Shown here one piece after another: positions 1 through 5,913 of a stretch of 10,152 nucleotides of DNA; position 1 is the stretch's first letter; the number at the start of each line of letters is the position of its first letter. The position numbers and the translations under genes were made by a program. The DNA is from Ramlibacter sp. (GTDB taxonomy: Bacteria > Pseudomonadota > Gammaproteobacteria > Burkholderiales > Burkholderiaceae_C). The stretch covers positions 1 to 10,152 of the forward strand of contig JAJNBO010000048.1 in the NCBI GenBank assembly GCA_021156245.1, written 5' to 3'. Below the pieces are notes generated by a model that ran no database searches, was not told where the DNA came from, and saw only the letters and a list, made by a program, of their open reading frames with translations.

Positions 1-458
1 GGCAGCGACCAGTTGTAGTGGATGCCGGAGATGGTCTGCATGCGCCGGCCGTAGCGGTGCGCCAGCCCCATGCGGTAGACGCTCTTGGCGCGGCCGACGT
101 TGGAGGCGCCGTAGCGGCCGATCGGGATGGTCTCGTCGGCCGGCAGCATGCAGGGCATGCTGCTCACCCACATGAGCTCGTCGCTGAGCGCACGATACGT
201 GAACTGGTGGACCTGCGTCAGCTCCTCCAGGCACTGTTCCACGCTGGCGTGCACGCCGGTGATCAGCTCCAGCTGCGACTCGCTGTAGTCGGTGGTGATG
301 TGGGGGTGCGTCAGCGCGGAGCCGAGCGCGGTGGGATGCGGCGTGAGGGCCAGCGCGCCCGTGGGCGTGGCGCGCAGGCTTTCCTTCTCGATGCCACGCC
401 GGATGCCTTGAAGCCGCGCGGGCGCCAGCGTGCTCAAGGCCTGTTGCAGGTTGCTCAT
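1..458 (-). CDS. gshA: Glutamate-cysteine ligase (gamma-glutamylcysteine synthetase), N-terminal part, cut by window edge
   Basis: This cytoplasmic enzyme catalyses the first, ATP-dependent step of glutathione synthesis, joining L-glutamate to L-cysteine through the gamma-carboxyl group. Reading down from the ATG at 458 gives 152 codons open to the window edge. The sequence begins [11 protein letters not shown] and carries the hallmarks of the E. coli-type family: RGIEKESLR (residues 21-29), where the family has a glutamate-rich active-site motif; [14 protein letters not shown] (55-68); and [20 protein letters not shown] (112-131) followed by [16 protein letters not shown] (134-149). The E. 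coli enzyme is about 518 residues, so roughly the first 30 percent is here and the rest lies left of the window. The Shine-Dalgarno is weak, with only a GAGA-type purine run upstream. The gene is divergent from the hypothetical gene at 646 across 187 bp. The family call is very secure. The start is reasonable because the homology begins shortly after it. Confidence 0.96.
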   Translation of the reverse strand, partial: MSNLQQALSTLAPARLQGIRRGIEKESLRATPTGALALTPHPTALGSALTHPHITTDYSESQLELITGVHASVEQCLEELTQVHQFTYRALSDELMWVSSMPCMLPADETIPIGRYGASNVGRAKSVYRMGLAHRYGRRMQTISGIHYNWSL

Positions 459-645
459 GGAATCGGTCGTCTCGCCCTGGTTCTTGTCGCGTGCGAAGTT
501 AACACCTTTGCGCAAAACCTGCTCGCCCCCGCGGCGGCAGCGGAGGCGCGGTTGTGTTAGAGGCGGCGCACTAGCCGGATCGTCCACATTAGGTCGCGCG
601 GCCTAGGCCCGATGCGGAGAATGGCTGCAACTTCTGGAGGACAGC

Positions 646-978
646 ATGGACAGGCAAGCATTGGGCAGCACCGCCCGGCAATGGATCGCCGGCTTCGACA
701 GCAACGCGCACCGCGCCATCGGCGCCTGGCGTGAAGGCGGCGATCGCCTCGGCGGTTTCGCCCGCGACCGCTGGGACACCGCTTTTGCGCAGGCGAAGCC
801 CAAGCTGTCGCCCGAAACCCGGCGCAACGCCAGCCATGCGCGCGACGTCGTCTCCGGCCTGTACGCGAAGGGGATCGTGCTGGCCGCCGGCGGCGCCGAA
901 ACGGCGGTGGACACGCTGGTGGACGCCGCGCGCGCAGCCGTCGATCGCGCCCTCGCCGCGCGGCAGGCCGGCCACTGA
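646..978 (+). CDS. Hypothetical protein, 110 aa, Ala/Arg-rich and helical
   Basis: I do not recognise a characterised family. The product (MDRQALGSTARQW... to ...AARQAGH) is rich in Ala, Arg and Gly and looks almost entirely alpha-helical. There is no signal peptide. A moderately hydrophobic stretch near residues 75-90 (YAKGIVLAAGGAETAV) is too weak to call a membrane segment. The start is supported by a good Shine-Dalgarno, GGAGGA at 637-642, just upstream of the ATG. Codon third positions are strongly G/C, as in the neighbouring genes. It lies 65 bp upstream of the SRPBCC gene on the same strand, so the two may be co-transcribed. A GC-rich inverted repeat (988-992 with 1007-1011) sits between them. 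The coding call rests on the ribosome binding site, composition and context. No function is inferred. Confidence 0.75.
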   Translation: MDRQALGSTARQWIAGFDSNAHRAIGAWREGGDRLGGFARDRWDTAFAQAKPKLSPETRRNASHARDVVSGLYAKGIVLAAGGAETAVDTLVDAARAAVDRALAARQAGH

Positions 979-1043
979 GCGAACCGGCTGCCCGCCCCGC
1001 GCGGGTGGCAGAATGGCCGCACGACGGCGACGAGGAGAGCGGC

Positions 1044-1517
1044 ATGACGGTCAGCGTGCACATCGACCTGGGCTACGAATTCGAGGTCAAGGCGAAGTTC
1101 GAGGAAGTCTTCGCGGTGCTCTCCGACGTGCCGCGGTCGGTCGCCCACTTCCCGAAGGTGGACAAGCTCACCGACCTCGGCGGCGGCGTCTACCAGTGGG
1201 AGATGCAGAAGGTGGGCACCGCGCAGGTGAACATCCAGACCGTCTATGCCAGCAAGTACGCGGTGGACAAGGCCAAGGGCACGGTGAAGTGGACGCCCGT
1301 CAAGGGCGTCGGCAATGCGCTGGTCGGCGGCAGCTGGAAGGTCACCGACAACAAGAGCAAGTCGACGCAGCTGGCGCTGACGATCGACGGCACGGTGGAC
1401 GTCCCCGTGCCCGGCATCATGAAGATGGTGGTGGAGCCTGTCGTCGCTTCCGAATTCGAGAAGCTGGTCGACAAGTACATCGCCAACCTGATCAAGGCGT
1501 TCGGCGGAGAGGTGTAG
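1044..1517 (+). CDS. SRPBCC/START-fold family protein (polyketide cyclase/dehydrase-like)
   Basis: A 157-residue soluble protein with the pattern of the SRPBCC (START/Bet v 1-like) superfamily. It has an N-terminal strand (SVHIDLGYEFEV), then a helix with the family signature of a Phe-x-x-Val-Phe-x-x-Leu-Ser-Asp-Val-Pro run (FEEVFAVLSDVPRSVAHFP, about residues 18-36). Alternating beta strands follow, ending in a long C-terminal helix (EPVVASEFEKLVDKYIANLIKAF). Such proteins bind hydrophobic ligands in a central cavity. The ligand here cannot be deduced, and no catalytic signature is visible. I chose the ATG at 1044 over an in-frame ATG at 1005 because GAGGAGAG lies immediately upstream of 1044 and the extra 13 residues do not fit the fold. 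It may be co-transcribed with the hypothetical gene at 646, and it converges on the YidB-like gene with 34 bp between stops. Confidence 0.85.
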   Translation: MTVSVHIDLGYEFEVKAKFEEVFAVLSDVPRSVAHFPKVDKLTDLGGGVYQWEMQKVGTAQVNIQTVYASKYAVDKAKGTVKWTPVKGVGNALVGGSWKVTDNKSKSTQLALTIDGTVDVPVPGIMKMVVEPVVASEFEKLVDKYIANLIKAFGGEV

Positions 1518-1519
1518 GA

Positions 1520-1542
1520 ACCGGACGCCCCAGGCGCCCGGT
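1520..1542. terminator. Hairpin between convergent genes, possible bidirectional terminator
   Basis: ACCGGACGCC (1520-1529) and GGCGCCCGGT (1533-1542) form a 10-bp inverted repeat with a 3-nt loop. There is one A-C mismatch when read as plus-strand RNA, which becomes a G-U pair in minus-strand RNA. It fills the 34-bp gap between the stops at 1517 (+) and 1552 (-). No T tract follows on either side, so intrinsic termination is uncertain. Confidence 0.4.
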
Positions 1543-1551
1543 CGTCCCGCA

Positions 1552-2154
1552 TCAGGGATTCCTGGCCACTTCCCGGTACTGCACGTCCTCGATCTCCTTT
1601 TCGAGCGTGCGGGCGCCTTCGTCGAGCACGTCGTCGGCCTCGCCGGGCAGCTGCCCCTCGGGCGACAGCTTGTCCGCCATCTCCGGCATGATCTCGGCGA
1701 AGGCCTGGGCGACCTGCTCCTCCGGCACGCCGAGGCGCTCGGCCATCTGCCGCAGTTCCTCGCGGCCGACCACCTGCTCCACCGCTTTCTCGTCGATGTC
1801 GTCGTTGGCGCCGGTGTTCACCCAGGACTGCGCCTGGCGGCCGAAGCCCTGCTGCTTGAAGCGGTCGAGGACGGCGCCCATGCCGCCGTTGCGCTGCACC
1901 CAGCGCATCGCCAGCGGCAGCAGCATCATGAGCAGGGCCGCCTGGTTGCCCCCCACGCCACGGCGCGCGGGCAGGCCCATGGGCCCGCGGCCGCCGCGCA
2001 TCATCCCTCCGAGCACGCTGCCCAGGGCGATGCCGCCCAGGCCGCCGCCCAGCCCGCCCATGCCGCCGCCCAGCCCGCCGCGGGCGCCGCGCCGCATCAT
2101 GGCCTGGCCGAAGAGTCCGCCGAGCACCTGTCCCAGCAATGGATTCCTGATCAT
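1552..2154 (-). CDS. YidB-like DUF937 family protein
   Basis: A 200-residue protein of the YidB/DUF937 type, a widespread bacterial family of unknown function. The N-terminal part (MIRNPLLGQVLGGLFG...) is strongly glycine/methionine-rich, with a run of GG/GGL/GGM repeats at about residues 26-60. A hydrophobic stretch follows (QAALLMMLLPLAMRW, near 71-85). The C-terminal half is the acidic helical part typical of the family: GFGRQAQSWVNTGAN (about 103-117), then a segment around EKAVEQVVGREELRQMAERLGVPEEQVAQAFAEIMPEMADKLSPEG. The tail DVLDEGARTLEKEIEDVQYREVARNP looks cytosolic. The start is supported by CCAGGAG upstream of the ATG. The next minus-strand gene upstream is the esterase, 83 bp away. 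The family call is firm. Function is unknown, and the glycine-rich linker is longer than the E. coli form as I remember it. Confidence 0.88.
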   Translation of the reverse strand: MIRNPLLGQVLGGLFGQAMMRRGARGGLGGGMGGLGGGLGGIALGSVLGGMMRGGRGPMGLPARRGVGGNQAALLMMLLPLAMRWVQRNGGMGAVLDRFKQQGFGRQAQSWVNTGANDDIDEKAVEQVVGREELRQMAERLGVPEEQVAQAFAEIMPEMADKLSPEGQLPGEADDVLDEGARTLEKEIEDVQYREVARNP

Positions 2155-2237
2155 TCGAAAGCTCCTGGATTTCTGGATGCTTTCAGGCTAGCGGCCCGCC
2201 GCGCCACGTGTGTAGGCGCAGGGCGTGTACGCGACAG

Positions 2238-2903
2238 TCAGCGGGCGGACAGGACCCGGGCCAGCCATTCGTTGAGTTCCGTGATCTCCAGCGGCGACAC
2301 CGAGTGCCCCATCACGTACTCGTGCCACTCGACCGGGTAGCCCAGTGCCCGCAGCGCATCGCGCGTCGCCTCGCCGCGCTCGAACGCGACCACCTCGTCG
2401 TGCATGCCGTGCGCCAGGAAGATGGGCGTCGATTGGTTGGCCGGAGTGCGTTCCGCGGCCGTCTTGTCGGCAAGGGGGAGATAGCCGGAAAGCCCCGCGA
2501 TGCCCGCGAGGCGCTCGCCATGCCGCACCCCGGCCAGCAAGGACATCGCGCAACCTTGCGAAAAGCCGGCGAGCACGATCCGCTCCGAGGGAACGCCGCG
2601 TTCGTTCTCCCTTTTCAGCAGCGCCTGCACCATGGCCATCGACCGGCGCAGCCCCGCCTCGTCCTGCGGCGCGTCGGCATCGAAACCGACGATGTCGTAC
2701 CAGGCGCGCATGCGGTAGCCGCCGTTGATGGTGACGGGCAGCACCGGCGCGTGGGGAAAGATGAAACGCACGGGCCCCACGTCGTCGAGCTGCAGTTGCT
2801 CCGCGACCGGCACGAAATCGTTGCCGTCGGCGCCGAGGCCGTGCAGGATGATGAGGGTGGCGACCGGGTTGTCGCCGGATTCGGCTTCGATGATGTCCAG
2901 CAT
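2238..2903 (-). CDS. Alpha/beta-hydrolase carboxylesterase/phospholipase (Abhydrolase_2 family)
   Basis: A 221-residue cytoplasmic serine esterase of the carboxylesterase II / acyl-protein-thioesterase-like family, which hydrolyses short-chain carboxylic esters. Visible elements in order are LIILHGLGADGNDF (17-30, oxyanion-hole loop with His21-Gly22), FIFPHAP (47-53), the nucleophile elbow GFSQG (113-117, Ser115), SGYLPL (139-144), HGMHDEVV with the acid Asp169, and MGHSV with the catalytic His200. The triad is complete and the length is normal for the family. The ATG at 2903 is preceded by AAGGAGC at good spacing. An upstream ATG at 2925 is in another frame. The start codon and binding site lie in an 8-bp stem-loop, described separately. 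It is divergent from the HPF-like gene across 126 bp. The natural substrate is unknown. Confidence 0.93.
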   Translation of the reverse strand: MLDIIEAESGDNPVATLIILHGLGADGNDFVPVAEQLQLDDVGPVRFIFPHAPVLPVTINGGYRMRAWYDIVGFDADAPQDEAGLRRSMAMVQALLKRENERGVPSERIVLAGFSQGCAMSLLAGVRHGERLAGIAGLSGYLPLADKTAAERTPANQSTPIFLAHGMHDEVVAFERGEATRDALRALGYPVEWHEYVMGHSVSPLEITELNEWLARVLSAR

Positions 2904-2925
2904 GCTTGCTCCTTGGCGCAAGCAT
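2902..2925 (-). promoter_or_regulatory. Stem-loop over the esterase start codon
   Basis: ATGCTTGC (2902-2909 on the plus strand) and GCAAGCAT (2918-2925) form a perfect 8-bp inverted repeat with an 8-nt loop. In the esterase mRNA the Shine-Dalgarno (AAGGA) falls mostly in the loop, and the AUG start falls in the 3' arm. This could reduce or modulate initiation. The pairing is seen in the sequence, and the regulatory role is inference. Confidence 0.4.
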
Positions 2926-3029
2926 AAACGCGCGGCGCCAGCGCCGTCCGACAAGGCAATGCACTGCCTCCCACTTGCCGGCCAGCCCTGCCGTCCGCAG
3001 CATGGGGACAGACTGAAAGGAAACCGACG

Positions 3030-3419
3030 ATGATGAAAGTGCAAGTGAACACCAGCAACGACATCGAGAACAAGGAGGCGCTCGAAAGCTGGGCCAGTGA
3101 CTACATCAACGAGCACCTCGCGCGCTTCGAGCAGGACATCACCAGCGTCGAGGTGCAGATGACGGACGAGAACCATTCCGCCAAGGGTGGCGGCGGCGAC
3201 AAGCGCTGCATGATGGAAGCGCGCGTGACCGGCCGCGCGCCGATTGCCGTGACCAACTTCGCCGCCGACCAGAACCTCGCGTTCCGCGGCGCGGCCGACA
3301 AGCTGGCGCACGCGCTGGACCACGCCTTCGGCAAGCTGGACCGCCGCGAGCACCGCGTGCGCGACACGATCCGGCGAGACCCGGAAGTGCTCGACGAGGT
3401 GGTGCCGCCGCAGGCGTGA
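3030..3419 (+). CDS. HPF/RaiA-family ribosome-associated protein (short form)
   Basis: A 129-residue protein of the ribosome hibernation factor HPF/RaiA (old name sigma-54 modulation protein) family. Members bind the 30S subunit near the mRNA/tRNA channel in stationary phase or stress. The pattern is beta-alpha-beta-beta-beta-alpha: VQVNTSNDIENKEALESWASDYINEHLARF (5-34), SVEVQMTDENHS (39-50), RCMMEARVTGRAPIAVT (59-75), and the C-terminal helix AFRGAADKLAHALDHAFGKLDRR (84-106). It lacks the C-terminal dimerisation domain of long HPF. It is a stand-alone gene, not next to rpoN, so it may be a second paralogue. There are two consecutive ATGs (3030 and 3033). GAAAGGA at 3015-3021 supports either. 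A possible weak promoter (TTGCCG at 2975, 17-bp spacer, CAGCAT at 2998) lies upstream. Only 7 bp separate its stop from the convergent aminotransferase, with no terminator visible. Confidence 0.88.
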   Translation: MMKVQVNTSNDIENKEALESWASDYINEHLARFEQDITSVEVQMTDENHSAKGGGGDKRCMMEARVTGRAPIAVTNFAADQNLAFRGAADKLAHALDHAFGKLDRREHRVRDTIRRDPEVLDEVVPPQA

Positions 3420-3426
3420 CGCTGCT

Positions 3427-4326
3427 TCAGTAGCGGATGGGCGTGCTGTACCGCGGGTCGCGGTGCCACGCCCAGTACGTTTCCCGCAGCCGCTGCGTGA
3501 CCGCACCCGGCTGACCCGAACCGATGGCGTGACCGTCCACCCGGGTGACCGGCAGCACGCCGCCGCCCGACGTGCTGAGGAAGGCCTCGTCGGCGGAGCG
3601 CAGTTCGCCGGCCGGCAAGGCGCGCATCTCGACGGGGATGCCCAGCGTCGCCGCCATCTCGATGACGGTACGCCGCGTGATGCCTTCCAGCACGCCCTCG
3701 CTGGGCGTGACCAGCGTACCCTGCCGCACCGCGAAGACGTTGAAGCCGGGCCCCTCGACCACGTTCCCCTGCGCGTCGGTGAGCAGCACGGTGTCGCCGC
3801 CGGCGTCCAGCGCGCCCAGCAGCCCCATCGTCAGGTCGTTCCAGTGGTAGTTCTTCGCCGTGGGATCCACGCTCGCCGGCGGAATGCGCTGCACGTCGCT
3901 GACGATCACATGCAGGCCGCGGGCCCGCTGCTCCTCGTTCGCGATCCACACGTAGGGCACGGCGAACGCGTAGAACTGGTTCACCGCCTGCCGCGGATCG
4001 CGGGATCCCCATGGCGGCTGGCCGCGCGTGCACAGCATCTCCACGTACGCATTGCGCAGCCCCGCGAGGCGCACGCATTCCGACAGGATCGCCGTGATCT
4101 CGGCGGGTGTGCGCCCCGGGTCCAGCCGGAAGCGCGCGCAGCTGCGCATGAAGCGCTCCAGGTGCGCATCGAGCCGGAAGAAGGATCCGTCCCAGGCCGT
4201 GACCACGTCGTACGTGGCATCGGAGCGCAGGAAGCCCCAGTCCGTGATGGGCACGGTCGCGTTCGCGATGGGCACATACGCGCCGCGCTGCCACGCGACG
4301 CCCGCGGAGAAATCGGTCGAGCTCAT
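3427..4326 (-). CDS. Fold-type-IV PLP aminotransferase, (R)-amine-transaminase-like
   Basis: A 299-residue class IV aminotransferase, a pyridoxal-phosphate enzyme of the family holding branched-chain aminotransferase, D-amino-acid transaminase, aminodeoxychorismate lyase and (R)-selective amine transaminases. Seen are DWGFLRSDATYDVV (29-42), FRLDAHLERF (50-59), VPYVWIA (123-129), DPTAKNYHWNDL (154-165) with Lys158 as the probable Schiff-base lysine, EGPGFNVF (191-198) and GVLEGITRRTV (211-221), then a TSGGG phosphate-binding-type segment. The GFLxSDATY and VPYxWI motifs and the C-terminal TPIRY closely recall the Arthrobacter (R)-amine transaminase (ATA-117 type) from memory, rather than IlvE or Dat. 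Substrate specificity remains inference. The start is chosen at 4326; ATG 4335 is possible. Neither has a clear Shine-Dalgarno. The gene is divergent from the PA2779-like operon, and an operator-like dyad lies 75 bp upstream. Confidence 0.9.
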   Translation of the reverse strand: MSSTDFSAGVAWQRGAYVPIANATVPITDWGFLRSDATYDVVTAWDGSFFRLDAHLERFMRSCARFRLDPGRTPAEITAILSECVRLAGLRNAYVEMLCTRGQPPWGSRDPRQAVNQFYAFAVPYVWIANEEQRARGLHVIVSDVQRIPPASVDPTAKNYHWNDLTMGLLGALDAGGDTVLLTDAQGNVVEGPGFNVFAVRQGTLVTPSEGVLEGITRRTVIEMAATLGIPVEMRALPAGELRSADEAFLSTSGGGVLPVTRVDGHAIGSGQPGAVTQRLRETYWAWHRDPRYSTPIRY

Positions 4327-4400
4327 CGCGCACATTGTGTTCGCATCGCGTACTGGACAGTCGCCAAGCTCTGCGGTTTTCTTTGCAAGAGGGGGGCGCT

Positions 4401-4424
4401 GAAACACTTGTACCAACGTGTTTC
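4401..4424. promoter_or_regulatory. Operator-like inverted repeat in divergent intergenic region
   Basis: GAAACAC (4401-4407) and GTGTTTC (4418-4424) are perfect 7-bp arms separated by 10 bp. A nested TTG/CAA dyad (4408-4410 and 4414-4416) surrounds TAC. The size and symmetry fit a dimeric repressor site between the aminotransferase (starts 4326 -) and the PA2779-like operon (starts 4531 +). No regulator gene is next to it in this window. It could alternatively be a transcript hairpin. Confidence 0.35.
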
Positions 4425-4530
4425 CCGGTGGTGAAGCGCCACACCGCCGCATTGGCGCCCATGCGTAAATGGCGCTCCGGGTCGCGGCGTTCCGCCGAGC
4501 ACGGGCAAACGAAACAAGGAGCGTATTTCC

Positions 4531-4890
4531 ATGAACCTCGCTTTGAAGAAAACGACCTGCCGCGCGCTGGTCATCTCGGTTCTCGCGTTGTCCTTCCAGT
4601 CGGCGAACGCCGGCCTGATCGGCGCCGAACAGGCCGCCGGCGCCACGATGAGCGCGGAGCGCGCCATGGTGCTGAGCTCGCTCGACCGGGCGGAAGTCAT
4701 TGCGCAGATGCAGCGCGCGGGCGTGGACCCGATCGCCGCGCGTGAACGCGTCAAGACAATGTCGGAAGCGGAAGTCCAGGCGCTCGCGCAGGACATCCAG
4801 ACGGCCCCCGTCGGCGCGGACAGCGGCTGGGCGATCGTCGCGATCATCGTGATCGCGGCCCTGATCTGGTACTACGCGATCCGCAAGTAA
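4531..4890 (+). CDS. PA2779-family small secreted protein with C-terminal membrane segment
   Basis: A 119-residue protein matching the PA2779 family, a family of unknown function usually paired with a PA2778-family peptidase. It has a Sec signal peptide (MNLALKKTTCRALVISVLALSFQSANA, likely cut after Ala27). An alpha-helical domain follows, containing MSAERAMVLSSLDRAEVIAQ (40-59), then the characteristic QRAGVDPIAARERVKTMSEAEVQALAQDI (61-89). After a short PVGADSG linker comes one C-terminal transmembrane helix (WAIVAIIVIAALIWYYA, 100-116) with a basic IRK tail expected in the cytoplasm. AAGGAG upstream of the ATG supports the start. The stop is 6 bp before the peptidase start, and its TAA forms part of that gene's ribosome binding site, so the two are translationally linked. 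The pairing suggests it is a substrate or partner of the peptidase, which is inference. Confidence 0.86.
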   Translation: MNLALKKTTCRALVISVLALSFQSANAGLIGAEQAAGATMSAERAMVLSSLDRAEVIAQMQRAGVDPIAARERVKTMSEAEVQALAQDIQTAPVGADSGWAIVAIIVIAALIWYYAIRK

Positions 4891-4896
4891 GGCCGG

Positions 4897-5877
4897 ATGC
4901 AGGCGCGCCAAGCGATTCTCCTGCGCTGGGCACGGCGGTTCACCCTGTGGACCGCCGTGCTCCTGCTCGTTTCCGGCTGCACGACGCTGATCCCGCAGAC
5001 CGTCGGGCTGCGCACCAGCTGGCCGGCGGACGTGCCCCGGCAAGTGGAACTCACCCAGGTTCCGTTCTATCCCCAGGATGAATACCAGTGCGGGCCGGCC
5101 GCGCTGGCGATGACGATGAACACCAGCGGCGCGCGCGTCACGCCCGAAGCGCTGGTCCCCGAGGTCTGGCTGCCCGCGCGCAAAGGCAGCCTGCAGCTGG
5201 AGATGCTGGCCACGCCGCGGCGGCACGGCCTGGTGAGCTACCGGCTCGCTCCGCGCTACGCGGACCTGCTGCGCGAAGTCGGCGCGGGCAACCCGGTGCT
5301 CGTGCTGCAGGACGTCGGCATGGTGCTGCCGCAGTGGCACTACGCCGTGGTCAATGGTTTCGATTACGAGACGGGCACCCTCTTCCTGCGCTCCGGCCTG
5401 GAGAAGCGGCAGGAGATGCCCTTCAGCTATTTCGAGCGCACCTGGCTGCCTGGCGGCTACTGGGCGATGGTGGTCACCCCGCCGGACCGCATCCCCGTGA
5501 CGGCCACCGAGGAGCGGTGGCTCGAAGCCTTGCTCGGGCTGGCGCGCGGCGGCAATGTGCAAGCCACGGTGCGCGGCTACCGCGCTGCGCTCGCGCGCTG
5601 GCCGGACAGCCTGCCGGCCGCGGTGGGGCTGGCCAACCACCTGCACGCCAGCGGCGCCCTCGCCGAAGCCGCCACCGTGCTGCGCACCGCGCTGCAGAAG
5701 AACCCGGAGTCCGTGATCCTGGTGAACAACCTCGCGCAGACCCTGTCCGACCAGGGCAACAACCGCGAGGCGCTGGCGGTCATCGATCGCGCCGCGGATC
5801 CGCAAAGCCCCTTCGCCTCCGAGGTCCGGGCCACGCGCCAGCTGATCGAGGAGCGGCTGCGCAGCAAGGGCGGTTGA
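4897..5877 (+). CDS. PA2778-family lipoprotein, C39-like cysteine peptidase with TPR-like C-terminus
   Basis: A 326-residue predicted envelope peptidase. The N-terminus has a signal ending in a lipobox (LLLVSGC, Cys28), so the mature protein should be lipid-anchored and face the periplasm. A papain-like C39-type domain follows (about 50-195). It has the catalytic-cysteine motif QDEYQCGPAALAMTM (Cys65, with Gln60 as likely oxyanion residue) and the histidine motif WHYAVVNGFDYETG (His148, with Asp156 as a candidate third residue). The C-terminal part (about 205-320) contains helical TPR-like repeats: ALLGLARGGNVQATVRGYRAALARWPDS, AAVGLANHLHASGALAEAATVLRTALQKNPES and ILVNNLAQTLSDQGNNREALAVIDRA. 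No ABC transporter domains are present, so it is not a bacteriocin exporter of the usual C39 kind. The start follows the PA2779-like stop by 6 bp. The active-site assignment is by motif, and the substrate is unknown. Confidence 0.9.
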   Translation: MQARQAILLRWARRFTLWTAVLLLVSGCTTLIPQTVGLRTSWPADVPRQVELTQVPFYPQDEYQCGPAALAMTMNTSGARVTPEALVPEVWLPARKGSLQLEMLATPRRHGLVSYRLAPRYADLLREVGAGNPVLVLQDVGMVLPQWHYAVVNGFDYETGTLFLRSGLEKRQEMPFSYFERTWLPGGYWAMVVTPPDRIPVTATEERWLEALLGLARGGNVQATVRGYRAALARWPDSLPAAVGLANHLHASGALAEAATVLRTALQKNPESVILVNNLAQTLSDQGNNREALAVIDRAADPQSPFASEVRATRQLIEERLRSKGG

Positions 5878-5883
5878 CACCCG

Positions 5884-5902
5884 GCGGGGTTCGGCTCCCC
5901 GC
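5884..5902. terminator. Short GC hairpin between convergent genes
   Basis: GCGGGG (5884-5889) and CCCCGC (5897-5902) pair around a 7-nt loop in the 36-bp gap between the convergent stops at 5877 (+) and 5914 (-). There is no T tract, so it is only a candidate for transcript-end structure. Confidence 0.25.
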
Positions 5903-5913
5903 TCGCCGCCGCC

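Noticed and set aside
18..560. 180-residue plus-strand frame opposite gshA
   Set aside because: His/Ala-rich translation without a domain. The minus strand has unmistakable GshA motifs.
600..609. Perfect 10-bp palindrome GGCCTAGGCC upstream of the hypothetical gene
   Set aside because: Too short and too GC-rich for significance. Expected by chance in this composition.
979..1043. GC-rich inverted repeat between the hypothetical and SRPBCC genes as a terminator
   Set aside because: Only 5 bp of certain stem and no T tract, and the genes appear co-directional.
731..2191. 486-residue open frame on the plus strand
   Set aside because: Its translation is Arg/Pro-rich noise overlapping three better-supported genes in other frames or strands. 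GC bias removes stop codons.
4327..5880. The upstream part of an 817-residue open frame on the minus strand that continues into the aminotransferase frame
   Set aside because: It is antisense to the PA2779/PA2778 operon. It is low-quality sequence rich in Arg, Gly and His, with no homology, and the true aminotransferase start is near 4326.
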